Origin: Bacillota bacterium
GTDB taxonomy: Bacteria; Bacillota; UBA4882; UBA8346
Reading direction: 5' to 3'
Assembly (NCBI GenBank): GCA_029974635.1
Contig: JARKQY010000043.1
Span: 124,001-188,000 of the forward strand
Length of the DNA stretch: 64,000 nucleotides
The position numbers were made by a program, and so were the translations under genes. The notes beneath the pieces are model-generated. The model saw only the letters and a program-made list of their open reading frames with translations, had not been told where the DNA came from and did no database searches. How positions within the stretch are numbered: position 1 is the first letter of the stretch; each line of letters opens with the position of its first letter. Positions 18,739 to 29,079 of the stretch are shown here, piece after piece.

Positions 18739-18777
18739 TTCACCATCTGAAATAAATTAGTGTATAATAAACGTTAC
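18739..18777 (+). promoter_or_regulatory. Promoter region of PspC/LiaF-like operon
   Basis: A perfect TATAAT (18763-18768) with TTCACC (18739-18744) 18 bases upstream forms a likely SigA promoter. Overlapping it, TGAAAT (18748-18753), 18 bases, and CGTTAC (18772-18777) resembles the two ECF-type promoters at 35084 and 36145, with one extra spacer base. Only the TATAAT is compelling. Confidence 0.45.
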
Positions 18778-18834
18778 ACTGGTAGGTGAAAATTGCATAT
18801 AAATTGGAAATCATATGTATAAGGGGGTCATATA

Positions 18835-19032
18835 ATGGAACCCAAACGTCTTTACCGCTCGGTCAAGGATCGGCGGATTGCCGGTGTCGCCGGAGGCATC
18901 GCCGAATACTTCAATGTTGATCCCACCTTAGTACGCCTGGCATGGCTGCTGGCTATTTTTGTCATCGGCGGCGGTATTCTGGCTTACCTGATCGCCTGGA
19001 TCGTCATTCCCGATGCTCCAAACTCCAATTAA
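18835..19032 (+). CDS. PspC domain membrane protein, single-domain
   Basis: A 65-residue PspC-domain protein: [20 protein letters not shown], then [20 protein letters not shown], then one hydrophobic stretch ([18 protein letters not shown]). PspC proteins sit in the cytoplasmic membrane and take part in phage-shock-type responses to envelope stress. Near-identical in its first 50 residues to the next gene, so the two arose by duplication. GGGGGT lies eight bases upstream of the ATG. First gene of an operon with the next two. Confidence 0.93.
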   Translation: MEPKRLYRSVKDRRIAGVAGGIAEYFNVDPTLVRLAWLLAIFVIGGGILAYLIAWIVIPDAPNSN

Positions 19033-19068
19033 ATGTGAAAATTTCAGGATAAAAGGGGGTAAATTTTT

Positions 19069-19497
19069 TTGAGCTACAAACGTTTATACCGTTCCGTGAC
19101 CAACCGGCGGGTTGCCGGTGTCGCCGGGGGCATTGCCGAATATTTCAATATCGATCCGACTCCAATCCGGTTATTATGGCTGTTGGCCATCTTTTTCGGC
19201 GGCACCGGGCTGCTCGCTTATTTGATTGCATGGATTGCCATCCCGGAGGCACCACTTTCCGAAACGAATCAAGATCCGACTATCATCAATGTAACTCCAT
19301 CCCAGTCATCCACCCAGTCAACATCACCGGACGTTCCCCGGAGAGGCGCGGCTTATATCGGAATCTTCCTCATCCTTCTGGGCGGGTTCTTTTTACTGCG
19401 CCAATTCCTTCCCTGGGAATTTTGGCGCTTCTCCTGGGCGTTTATCCTGATTGCATTAGGTATAATCCTTTTAATACCTCGTAGAAGGGAGCCCTAA
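19069..19497 (+). CDS. PspC domain protein with extra membrane helices
   Basis: 142 residues: an N-terminal PspC domain (1-60) paralogous to the previous gene, a Ser/Thr/Pro-rich linker (about 70-95), and a C-terminal membrane part with two helices separated by the FLPWEFWRFSW loop, as in LiaF/LiaI-type membrane anchors. The start is TTG with AGGGGGT before it. The next gene begins two bases after the stop, so translation is coupled. Probably an envelope-stress sensor component together with the LiaF-like protein. Confidence 0.9.
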   Translation: MSYKRLYRSVTNRRVAGVAGGIAEYFNIDPTPIRLLWLLAIFFGGTGLLAYLIAWIAIPEAPLSETNQDPTIINVTPSQSSTQSTSPDVPRRGAAYIGIFLILLGGFFLLRQFLPWEFWRFSWAFILIALGIILLIPRRREP

Positions 19498-19499
19498 TC

Positions 19500-20450
19500 A
19501 TGAACCGCAACTCTTCGGTCTTTACCGGCCTACTCCTGATACTGGCCGGAATTATTGTATTGTTACTCAGCTTGGGATACGGATCCTGGAGTTTGATTTG
19601 GCAGATCTGGCGTCTATGGCCGTTAATCCTGATTATCATCGGAATTCGAATCCTGTGGCATGGCCCCTCTTCCCAGTGGTTTTCCTTTGGGGTCCTGTTT
19701 TTACTGGGAGCCGGTATCATCGCGTTATTGATCATCAACCCCAAAACCCATATTTGGCCCGGAAACGCCGCTTGGAACGCCACCTCCAATGACCTGGTTG
19801 TTCATCGCGCCGCTTATCCCGGGGTAACCTCTGGCAACGCGAAAATCAATTTTGGCGGCGGCATGCTTACGGTAAGTTCCGATACGACACAATGGGCGGA
19901 AGGACGCTTTGGCGGGTTCAAAGCCCGTACCGCGGTGAAGAGTCTTAATAACCGTTTAGCGGTTACCATGAAACAGTCCGGACATTTTCCCCGGCGGCGG
20001 CATCGCGATTGGGACCGATCCGGCACATGGAACGAAAACAATCCATCCAACCGGGACTTTCATTGGGATGTTCAACTCTCCCCGGACCTGGACTGGAAGA
20101 TTGATTTGAAGACCGGAGCCTCAAAAGCCGAGGTTAACTTAGCGAACCTGCGAGTTAAGGAACTGGATCTAAAAATGGGAGCCGGAGATTTGACCTTGAC
20201 ATTGGGTGATAAAAGCGGCGACTCATCCGTAAAAATCAATTCCGGAGCCTCCAAGGTTAAGGTGATTCTTCCGAAAGGCCTGGGAGTAAAAGTGAAAACC
20301 TCCGGCGCTCTGCTTCATACCAATTTGGGGAGTCAGGGATGGATTTACAACAATCACGAATATCATTCCCCCGAATATGATGAAGCTGCCAGCCATTTAA
20401 TGATTGATTTGAATATGGGCGTAGGTGATTTTGAACTGGTGAGGAAATAG
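19500..20450 (+). CDS. LiaF-like membrane protein with toastrack domain
   Basis: 316 residues. The N-terminal 90 residues hold about four hydrophobic helices with the LWPLILIIIGIRIL motif of LiaF-type membrane domains. The rest is a beta-repeat (toastrack, LiaF C-terminal/DUF4097-like) domain in which short strands repeat in a ladder, such as MGAGDLTLTLG, SGASKVKVILP and MGVGDFELV. In Bacillus, LiaF restrains the LiaRS two-component system that answers lipid II antibiotics; no such system is adjacent here. A GHFPRRRHRDW patch is a basic insertion. Paralogous in design to 36748-38064. Confidence 0.88.
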   Translation: MNRNSSVFTGLLLILAGIIVLLLSLGYGSWSLIWQIWRLWPLILIIIGIRILWHGPSSQWFSFGVLFLLGAGIIALLIINPKTHIWPGNAAWNATSNDLVVHRAAYPGVTSGNAKINFGGGMLTVSSDTTQWAEGRFGGFKARTAVKSLNNRLAVTMKQSGHFPRRRHRDWDRSGTWNENNPSNRDFHWDVQLSPDLDWKIDLKTGASKAEVNLANLRVKELDLKMGAGDLTLTLGDKSGDSSVKINSGASKVKVILPKGLGVKVKTSGALLHTNLGSQGWIYNNHEYHSPEYDEAASHLMIDLNMGVGDFELVRK

Positions 20451-20457
20451 AAATCAT

Positions 20458-21300
20458 TCAGGAATTCGTCGCCGCTGCTTCATCCGTACGCTTGCCAAAC
20501 AAAGAAACCAACTGTTGTAAAACTCCCTCCGGGAGTTTTTTGATTAATCCCATTAAAACATGACCTTGAATAATGAATTCCAACACATCGGGCCGGCCCC
20601 GCCAATTTTCCCGGATAACCTCAGCCGGTATTTCCGAAATCAAACTGCTCATCATGAGTCCCATGGCAACTGCGTCATCCACGAAACCCAATGGACCAGC
20701 CAAAAATTCGGGTAATAAATCGACCGGAGATACCAAATACGCAATGCATAAAGCGATTTTTAGTTTTAACACCGTCGGAATCCGGGAATCCCTGATCAGG
20801 TTGGCACATAAAACGACAAAGTCGGGAATGGTAAGGATGTAATCAACCACATCTTTCAATAGCTCGCCGCCGTGTTTTTCGGTCCAGGCCAGCAGTCGCT
20901 CCCGAAACGAGTGGATCTCCTGTTCCGATATTTCCAGGGTTTGAGGTTGAATCAATATCCGGATACCGCTGGAATCCGGTAATAACTTGTTGGGATCAAT
21001 CCGCAGCAGATCCCCCTCCACTTCCGCCGCTACTGCAAACCGGCTGTTGAAACGCTTTATCAGGCTTAAAGCTCCCGGGATAAGAAAACCGGGCATCTTT
21101 CCAATGGAACGTATCTTAATCCGCAGGCAATTATCCATAGCCGTGTCAATTGAACCCCGGATATTCACTGCAACCCCCAAAATACTTCCCACCAATTCAA
21201 TGTCACCCAGGATTTCGGAGATGAACACCATACCATTGGCTTCATCCCATTCACCGCTGATGGATAATCCTTGGAAACTAAACTTTGTAGGGGATTTCAT
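20458..21300 (-). CDS. DUF1232 (YkvA-like) domain protein
   Basis: 280 residues with a C-terminal DUF1232 domain (about 175-235) marked by LKIALCIAYLVSPVDLLPEF and FVDDAVAMGLMM, the hydrophobic hairpin typical of YkvA proteins. The N-terminal half is mostly beta-rich and resembles no family I know; it repeats forms such as SIGKMPGFLIPGALSLIK. YkvA-type proteins have no settled role. The ATG at 21300 has AAAGGA eight bases upstream; a start seven codons earlier has none. It converges with the LiaF-like gene across seven bases. Confidence 0.85.
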   Translation of the reverse strand: MKSPTKFSFQGLSISGEWDEANGMVFISEILGDIELVGSILGVAVNIRGSIDTAMDNCLRIKIRSIGKMPGFLIPGALSLIKRFNSRFAVAAEVEGDLLRIDPNKLLPDSSGIRILIQPQTLEISEQEIHSFRERLLAWTEKHGGELLKDVVDYILTIPDFVVLCANLIRDSRIPTVLKLKIALCIAYLVSPVDLLPEFLAGPLGFVDDAVAMGLMMSSLISEIPAEVIRENWRGRPDVLEFIIQGHVLMGLIKKLPEGVLQQLVSLFGKRTDEAAATNS

Positions 21301-21409
21301 ATTATGAATCCTTTCTCCCATTTGTTAATTTACTAATTGCAATAAATTTCCCCGTATCTTTTCATATACCTGCCGGAAGATTCCCGATTTTGCCGCTGAA
21401 TTTTGTCAA

Positions 21410-21442
21410 AAAAAAGCCCATTAACCTAAACTGGGCTTTTTT
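21410..21442. terminator. Bidirectional terminator after beta-barrel gene
   Basis: Perfect 11-bp stem AAAAAAGCCCA (21410-21420) with TGGGCTTTTTT (21432-21442). It closes the minus-strand export operon that ends at 21483, and could also function on the plus strand. Confidence 0.9.
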
Positions 21443-21482
21443 GTAATACTGATGACCTTATTGGTAATCATATTGAATATAA

Positions 21483-22745
21483 TCAGAAGCTAAGTTTGCC
21501 TTTCACATAAAAGGTAGGCTTAATTATCTCATAACCAATACCGCCCATAGTATAAGTACCATTAAATTCACTTCCCTGGGAACCTCCAAAGAGAAGCACT
21601 CCCGTGGCAATGATGCAATCCAGATACGGCGCATACGAAAACTCCGGATAAAAAACATAACTACCGTCATTTAAATTCAATATCGTCGCTATGGTCAGTT
21701 TATAGTAATCGGAGAATTCCTTCTCCGCCGCTAAAAATAGGTAATCTTCCGCAAGCATGGGAAGCTCGCCGGTAAGAAGGCGCATAAAGTTGTAATTTAA
21801 TATATCAGCTTCACCTTTGCCTTGATGATGAAGTTCAAACCGGGTGGTAAGATTCATCTCTGAGATTGAGTAATCACCACCCAGGCTGATCTCGATTAAG
21901 TCTTTCAGATCGTTATCTCCAAACTCAAATGCAGTATCGGCGGCATTACGGGGGAGATTTAGCGCCATTTCGCCGTAAACCCCCACGTTTCCGATGGCGC
22001 CCACCCAATCCGCTCCCAGATAATGATTTTTCTGATAAGCGCCGTTCACATAAAGCACTTCTTTGATCCAGCTGACCGACCAATCGAATTTGCCCGAGGC
22101 CGACTGAAGTTTTAAGCCGTAAGGGATGTTTTCCGATTTGCCGTCGCTGATGAAGGCGGTATTTTTGGCAAGCTTCTCCTGGAAGGCCACATAGCCAAGA
22201 ATTGAATATTGCTCATTCAACGTGTAACTGGGAATGATCGCCGGCGTACCGGGGGTCTCTTCGGTCACCATGTCCAGAAAAGGAGGCAGGGACGCTTTGG
22301 AAGTCGGATTAAACACATAAGCCGTTCCCCAAGCCAAGGGGATCTTGCCGAACTGGATATTGAACTGCTTGATGGTCGCCGAGGCCCAGTAATGGTCCAG
22401 CTTTAGCTCCTGATTAAAATCGGTTAACGGATATTGATTCTGGTCAACCGGACTGAGGCCAATGCCGCCGAACAGGGCATAAGGGTTTAAATTCCCCATT
22501 TTAAAGGCATTTGAAAACTCCATATGGAATAAAAGGTTTTCGTTGGGCTTCCATTCCCCTTTCATACGCAGATAAATCTCATCGCCAAAATCCCCATCCA
22601 TAACATTTAAGTAATTTACAAGATACCCGTAAAGGCTAAAGCTCTCTTCGACCGGAGACGGATCGTCCAAGGCTATAGCCATGGTTGAAGTAAATAATGT
22701 TAGCAATATCGCAATCAACATTATAATAAATGCTTTCGTTTTCAT
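21483..22745 (-). CDS. Predicted outer-membrane beta-barrel protein
   Basis: 420 residues with a clear signal peptide (1-25, cleavage after AIA). The mature part is rich in alternating polar and hydrophobic strands with aromatic belts (YLRMKGEWKP, LLFHMEFSNAF, FNIQFGKIPLAWG, YYKLTIATILNLN). The last residues, YVKGKLSF, end in Phe with hydrophobics at alternate positions, the signature recognised by the BAM assembly machine. This is porin or transporter-like and implies an outer membrane. It is the last gene of MMPL, LolA-like and barrel; similar three-part cassettes are known from Gram-negatives. GGAGGG precedes the ATG. The specific family is not identified. Confidence 0.8.
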   Translation of the reverse strand: MKTKAFIIMLIAILLTLFTSTMAIALDDPSPVEESFSLYGYLVNYLNVMDGDFGDEIYLRMKGEWKPNENLLFHMEFSNAFKMGNLNPYALFGGIGLSPVDQNQYPLTDFNQELKLDHYWASATIKQFNIQFGKIPLAWGTAYVFNPTSKASLPPFLDMVTEETPGTPAIIPSYTLNEQYSILGYVAFQEKLAKNTAFISDGKSENIPYGLKLQSASGKFDWSVSWIKEVLYVNGAYQKNHYLGADWVGAIGNVGVYGEMALNLPRNAADTAFEFGDNDLKDLIEISLGGDYSISEMNLTTRFELHHQGKGEADILNYNFMRLLTGELPMLAEDYLFLAAEKEFSDYYKLTIATILNLNDGSYVFYPEFSYAPYLDCIIATGVLLFGGSQGSEFNGTYTMGGIGYEIIKPTFYVKGKLSF

Positions 22746-22800
22746 GAATCATCCCTCCTTATTTACTTATTTCCGGCTTACCTTCAACTCAAGCAAATCT

Positions 22801-23562
22801 TTATTTATAAAACTGGCCGGGGTTGAAATATTTTTCGTCGATGGGCAGATCGTATTCGGTTTTGGTCATCAGAACCACCGTCTTACTATTCTTGACATGA
22901 TTGGTCATGGTCATTTTAGTCGGCACATCCCGCCCGCTGATTCGGCTGATCTCATCCATGGTAAGGTTTTTGCAAAGACCCTCTTTTTGCTTATAGTAAT
23001 CGATGCGCAAAATCTGATAGTCCTTTTTTCTGACGGTGATGACCAGTTTGACATAACTGGATTGTTTCTCCGGCAAGGGCAGTGCCTGAATAACCCAACT
23101 ATCATTTTGCTCGGCGGCAATTGCAAAGGAATATTTCTCCTGCCATTTACCGGCTTCCATGTCTTCATTGGAGAAATCGCCGCCAATCCCGCCCATGGAC
23201 TCACTCTTTGATTTGCTGGCAATCTTTCTTACCCGGCCGGTGGAGGGGAAATAGATCCATTGGTCCTGGTTCCGGGAAAGAATACACAAACCCTTGATGG
23301 ATTTCGGGTTAAGCACCGCCATATAACTGTATTCATCGCCTTTTTGGTAGGAAAGCATCTCCATTTTCCGGCCCGTCTTTTCGTCGTCTTTATCCGGGTA
23401 TACAATCATGCTCATCTGGCTTTTGCTGGTCGTAAAGTTCTGTTTCGCTTCCACATTTTTGATGATGGAATCCGCTGTTTCCCTGGTTCCATCTTCCGCC
23501 ATGCTCAACGGGATCATTAACAAAAGACATCCGATGAAAAGTGACATCGTTTTATTCAGCAT
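22801..23562 (-). CDS. Outer membrane lipoprotein-sorting (LolA-like) protein
   Basis: 253 residues with a signal peptide (1-22) and a single soluble domain of the LolA-like type (COG2834), a half-barrel that shuttles lipid or lipoprotein across the periplasm. Recognisable features: ESM/SKSQMSMIVY strands, KGLCILSRNQDQWIYFPSTGRVRKI, and the C-terminal SKTVVLMTKTEYDLPIDEKYFNPGQF, all typical of the family members found next to RND/MMPL genes. It overlaps the transporter gene by 11 bases, indicating coupled translation. It likely hands cargo from the MMPL protein to the barrel, which is inference. AGGAGGG lies seven bases before the ATG. Confidence 0.88.
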   Translation of the reverse strand: MLNKTMSLFIGCLLLMIPLSMAEDGTRETADSIIKNVEAKQNFTTSKSQMSMIVYPDKDDEKTGRKMEMLSYQKGDEYSYMAVLNPKSIKGLCILSRNQDQWIYFPSTGRVRKIASKSKSESMGGIGGDFSNEDMEAGKWQEKYSFAIAAEQNDSWVIQALPLPEKQSSYVKLVITVRKKDYQILRIDYYKQKEGLCKNLTMDEISRISGRDVPTKMTMTNHVKNSKTVVLMTKTEYDLPIDEKYFNPGQFYK

Positions 23563-26320
23563 TGATATTCCCTCCTAAAATTTGATCGGTTGATGAGTTG
23601 GATTGGCTATTTTTTTTGAGAAATCCCAGCAGGGCCGGTTCGATGAAGATCGCCGTCAGCAGTGAGGTCGTGATGCCGACAAACAGGATCATCCCCATGG
23701 AGGAGATCGCCGCCCAGGTGCCCACCAGGGCGAGGGAGCCGAACCCGAACATGGTCGTCAGGGCCGAAAGGGTGACCGCTTTCCCCGTAGTCTTGTAAAC
23801 CTCGGGTATATCGGGTTCAAGGAGATAGCGGCAGACAAAGTGGACGCCATAGTTGATTCCCAGGCCAATAACCAGGGGGACCATGGTGAGATTGATCATG
23901 TTGAGTTTCAAGCCCAATAACGGATAGATCCCGAGCATCCAGATCATGCCCAAGACCAGGGGGATGGTGGCGATGAGCGATGCCTTGAAATTTCGCAACG
24001 TGAACAGTATGATGAGGAACATGAAGAAAAAGATATACAGGGCTGCTTTTCCCGCCGAGTTGATCAGCTCATTTTGCCAGATGGCGACAATGGTGGTTAA
24101 CCCCGTGATATTCGTGGAGATGTTGCCCAGTCTTTCATTGTATCGTTGGATTTTTTCGCGGCTGGCCAGCACGTTATCCTTGGGAAACGCGGTAACCAGG
24201 TTCTCTTGCCGCTCGGCATCCATGAATTGATTGACGATGTTCCCGGGCAGATCGGCCAGGGTAATTGGGCGCGTGATGTTGGTCATGCTTGAGACGATCC
24301 GGTCCATCTCCGGGGCAAAATGGCGGTCCAACTGGGTGAGTTTGACGGCGCTGAGTTGCGGCTCCGCCCGCAACCGGGCGATCACGCGCTGGAATACTTC
24401 CCGGCCCGGCGCGCCGGCCTCGGCGCCGAAGACCTCGCGCACGATCTCATTTCGTTTCTTGACGATCTTGTTGTCTTCGCCGAGTCCGGCGATGGAGAGA
24501 TCGCCGATCTCAATGACGTTATACTCGAGACGCTGGATCTCATCGATAAACCGCTGGACATCCTGGCGGGTGAGGGTGGCGGTTTGATATCGCGGTCCCA
24601 TCCGGCGGAATTTGGCGATCTCATTCAGCCTCGCCTCCTGCTCGCCGGGCGGGGCGATGAACTGTGAAATGGAACGGACCTCGGCAATGGAGCTTTCCTG
24701 TTCGAGCTGCTCGGTGAGCTGCCGCGCTGCTTCGATGCTGTCGCACGAAACCATGGAACTGATCGGCATGAGACCGAACTTATCCAGGATTTTATGATAG
24801 GTTTTTACCGCCGGCATCTGTTGCGGCTCCAGTTTCATCATGTCATACTCGAAACCCAGGTTGAACATGGATACGATGAATACCAGGGTAAGGGTGATCG
24901 CCACCCCGGCCGTGAACCGCTTCCGCTTGCTCATGAACCCGGCCAGGCCGGCCAGGAAATCGTAGTTTATCCTGGGCAGCCGGGTGGGCTTGGGGTCTTT
25001 TGGCGAGAACCAGACCAGCAGGGCCGGCAGGACGAACGTCATAGCCAGGTAGCAGCACAGGATGCCCATTCCGGCGAGCAAACCGAATTGGGCGAAGGCT
25101 TTGGAGCCGGTGGCCGCCAGGACGAAAAACGCGGTGGCCGTCGTGGCGGCTGCCAGCATGGTGCCGATACCCGCCTTGGCAAAGGTTTCTTTTAGAGCGT
25201 CTTTCGGACTGAGGCCGCGATCCATAAACTCGCTATAGTTAGTGATGGTCTGAATGCCAAAGTCATCGCCCATGCCGATCAGCAGCGCGGCCATCATACT
25301 GGTGATAATGGTGATCTCTTTGAAGGTAATCCCCAGGAGTCCATAGTTGAAAACGATCCCGACCACCAGCGCGATCAGATAGAAGATGATGAACCGCAGT
25401 TGCCGGTATGAAAAGATGGTGATGGCGGCGACCAGGATAAACGCCAGGATGGAAGGAACCATGAGATCAAAGTTCATGGCCAGGTTCTCATCGGCTTGCA
25501 TGCCGATGTCGCCCGCGTAGCCGATGGCCAGCCCCGGGAAATCGCCCTCCACCGCCGCGATGGTCGCCCGGATCTCGGCCATCAGCCGGTCGATCTTTTC
25601 CATCTCGATCAGGTTGAAGTTGGGATAGATGGACATGAGCAGCATGGAATAATCCGGCGCGTAGGTGTATTCATCGCCGTACACGAAGGTCTCGGCCAAT
25701 CGTCTGGCCTCGGGGGCGGCCCCCTCCGTTCCCGGAGCCTCCAGGTATTCCCTGAGCCCGGTAAAGAACGACGCCAGGTTGTTCAGCATCTGCACCGCTT
25801 CGTTTTCCTGGCTGCCCGTCTCGATCTGCTCCTCGGCTTCCTCGCCCGTATAGATCTTTTCAAAGGAATCGTTGAGCGAGGTGACGAACGGAACCAGGTT
25901 GAGATTGGCAAACGAAGCCCGCGTATCCGCCAGGTCTTTCTCTTTCTGTAATATCAGGCCCCATTGGGTGATGAAGTCCCGGTCAACCTTGAGATCGATG
26001 GCATGGATCAGTTGCATCGCCTGCCCGTTGGCCTCGAGTTTCCCGGCGAAGGCCTCGGCGGCGGCGGCCATCTTCTCTTTGTCCTTGCCTTCGAAGGCGA
26101 TTAGCAGCGAACTGCCGCCGGAAAATTTCTCGGTGATCCGGTCAAAGCTGGCGACTTGAGGGTATTCCATGGGGAGCATGTCTTTGAGCTGCGTCCGAGT
26201 CTGGATGTTACCCATGGCGATCAGGCTCAAGATGAAAAGCACCAGGGCTATCACCGGGATGATCTTGTGGTACCGGGTGATGAACCCCGCCAGATGCGCC
26301 ATTAATTTTTGGCCTTTCAT
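23552..26320 (-). CDS. MMPL/RND family transporter, HpnN-like
   Basis: A 922-residue RND-superfamily exporter with two repeats, each one membrane helix, a large exoplasmic domain and five more helices. First half: helix at 20-37, loop to about 290, then helices with the GMGDDFGIQ proton-relay motif. Second half repeats this with GLGINYGVHFV. Architecture matches proteins annotated as MMPL or hopanoid/lipid RND (HpnN) exporters. Likely exports a lipid or hydrophobic molecule with the LolA-like partner. The gene looks far more GC-rich than its neighbours (44 of 60 bases G or C in 25501-25560), so it may be recently acquired. GGAGG lies seven bases upstream. Confidence 0.92.
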   Translation of the reverse strand: MKGQKLMAHLAGFITRYHKIIPVIALVLFILSLIAMGNIQTRTQLKDMLPMEYPQVASFDRITEKFSGGSSLLIAFEGKDKEKMAAAAEAFAGKLEANGQAMQLIHAIDLKVDRDFITQWGLILQKEKDLADTRASFANLNLVPFVTSLNDSFEKIYTGEEAEEQIETGSQENEAVQMLNNLASFFTGLREYLEAPGTEGAAPEARRLAETFVYGDEYTYAPDYSMLLMSIYPNFNLIEMEKIDRLMAEIRATIAAVEGDFPGLAIGYAGDIGMQADENLAMNFDLMVPSILAFILVAAITIFSYRQLRFIIFYLIALVVGIVFNYGLLGITFKEITIITSMMAALLIGMGDDFGIQTITNYSEFMDRGLSPKDALKETFAKAGIGTMLAAATTATAFFVLAATGSKAFAQFGLLAGMGILCCYLAMTFVLPALLVWFSPKDPKPTRLPRINYDFLAGLAGFMSKRKRFTAGVAITLTLVFIVSMFNLGFEYDMMKLEPQQMPAVKTYHKILDKFGLMPISSMVSCDSIEAARQLTEQLEQESSIAEVRSISQFIAPPGEQEARLNEIAKFRRMGPRYQTATLTRQDVQRFIDEIQRLEYNVIEIGDLSIAGLGEDNKIVKKRNEIVREVFGAEAGAPGREVFQRVIARLRAEPQLSAVKLTQLDRHFAPEMDRIVSSMTNITRPITLADLPGNIVNQFMDAERQENLVTAFPKDNVLASREKIQRYNERLGNISTNITGLTTIVAIWQNELINSAGKAALYIFFFMFLIILFTLRNFKASLIATIPLVLGMIWMLGIYPLLGLKLNMINLTMVPLVIGLGINYGVHFVCRYLLEPDIPEVYKTTGKAVTLSALTTMFGFGSLALVGTWAAISSMGMILFVGITTSLLTAIFIEPALLGFLKKNSQSNSSTDQILGGNINAE

Positions 26321-26476
26321 GGTTCAACCTCCTTTTTAAATGAAAATATTAATTTTAAGTAAAATACTAATTATGGGTCTTTTTTCACCTCCCGGACAAG
26401 TCATGGACTACTTGGGGTAAATACACGGTTGAAATGATGTTTTCGGAAGAATCGGTGTCTCCCTGGAGCTGATATG

Positions 26477-26495
26477 TTGACTGTTAATCAGTCAA
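26477..26495. promoter_or_regulatory. TetR-type operator O1 before MMPL operon
   Basis: TTGACTGTTAATCAGTCAA: perfect 7-bp arms TTGACTG and CAGTCAA around a 5-base centre. It lies 157 bases before the MMPL start, between tetR and MMPL. Two more copies follow at 26549 and 27291. Confidence 0.75.
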
Positions 26496-26548
26496 TGAGA
26501 ATCGAAAAAAATAGCCATGGATTCCCATCCGAACACTTGGACAACTTA

Positions 26549-26567
26549 CCGACTGTTAATCAGTCAA
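26549..26567. promoter_or_regulatory. TetR-type operator O2 before MMPL operon
   Basis: CCGACTGTTAATCAGTCAA, 54 bases beyond O1 centre to centre 72, with arms GACTG/CAGTC intact. The second site in the tetR-MMPL intergenic region suggests co-operative repression. Confidence 0.7.
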
Positions 26568-26599
26568 TGGTATGGTAAAAATTTTTATCCCGTGCTTGA

Positions 26600-27244
26600 T
26601 TAGCCGGGCCGCTCGTTGTGTAAACCGTCAATCCGCAGGCTGCCTTTGGGGGCGCCCAGCGCTTTTTCGATCACTGAAAAACCGGCGCGGAGTTTGTTCA
26701 CAAACTGCTCCGTATCGCTTGGCAATATTTTAAATATGCTGGGCATATACCCGATCCCGGTCAGCAAAACTTCCGCTGTTTCCAGGGGATGACTGACATC
26801 GAACACTTTCTCCCGAACGCCTTGCTCGATGATTTTTACGAATATGGAGATCATTTCATCCAAAAACTTATGGGTCAGCCGGTAATGCAATAATTCATTG
26901 GATGCTTGGTGCATATAATGAACAATTTTCTCTCTTTGGAAGGTGGTTAATAACACTGAGGAAAACATATTGTTTAACTTTTGAATGGCGGTCAGCTGTT
27001 CATCATTAGCGATCAGGCGGAATTCTGAAATCGAATTGTCACCGAAACACTCGATCACCGCATCCAAGACCTCAGTCTTGGATTTAAAATAATAATAGAA
27101 TAAACCCTGGGCTACTCCAACCTTGTTGACGATATCGCTGACGGTAGTGTCTTCGAAGCCTTTGGTGAAAAAAAGCTCCTCGGCGGCGGCGATGATTTCA
27201 TTCTTCCGCACCTCTGGCTCTTTGGTAATCCGGATTTTTGCCAT
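26600..27244 (-). CDS. TetR/AcrR family regulator of the export operon
   Basis: 214-residue repressor. The N-terminal DNA-binding domain (about 12-58) holds the TetR helix-turn-helix: IIAAAEELFFTKGFEDTTVSDIV, then GVAQGLFYYYFKSKTEVLDA. The C-terminal 150 residues form a ligand domain without recognised specificity. The gene reads in the same direction as the MMPL operon 280 bases ahead of it. Three near-identical palindromes, one upstream of it and two before MMPL, make it the likely repressor of both. By analogy with other TetR-controlled exporters, the ligand is probably an exported compound or a lipid precursor. GGGAG lies six bases upstream. Confidence 0.92.
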   Translation of the reverse strand: MAKIRITKEPEVRKNEIIAAAEELFFTKGFEDTTVSDIVNKVGVAQGLFYYYFKSKTEVLDAVIECFGDNSISEFRLIANDEQLTAIQKLNNMFSSVLLTTFQREKIVHYMHQASNELLHYRLTHKFLDEMISIFVKIIEQGVREKVFDVSHPLETAEVLLTGIGYMPSIFKILPSDTEQFVNKLRAGFSVIEKALGAPKGSLRIDGLHNERPG

Positions 27245-27290
27245 TACGAACTCCCTATAAATTTTTGAATCTAATACAAATTATAGTTCA

Positions 27291-27309
27291 CTGACTATTA
27301 ATCAGTCAA
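27291..27309. promoter_or_regulatory. TetR-type operator O3 upstream of tetR
   Basis: CTGACTATTAATCAGTCAA, 47 bases before the tetR ATG, matching O1 at 17 of 19 positions with TGACT and AGTCA arms intact. Supports autoregulation. Confidence 0.7.
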
Positions 27310-27321
27310 TATAGAATTTAA

Positions 27322-27353
27322 GAAAACCCCGAAATATTATTTTCGGGGTTTTC
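27322..27353. terminator. Terminator after groEL
   Basis: GAAAACCCCGAAA (27322-27334) pairs perfectly with TTTCGGGGTTTTC (27341-27353) with a 6-base loop; the minus strand continues TTAAATTC. It closes groESL 27 bases past the groEL stop. Confidence 0.85.
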
Positions 27354-27379
27354 GCAGGCTTAATTTTACCCGTGGTAAA

Positions 27380-29020
<1,641 letters not shown>

Positions 29021-29079
29021 CTATTGTTTTAATAATAAAATTCAATACTTCAGTTGAAATCTTTTACGGCGTCCTTACA

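Noticed and set aside
24231-25951. Several long plus-strand frames inside the MMPL gene
   Set aside because: They are antisense shadows caused by the high GC of this gene; no ribosome sites or sensible protein composition.
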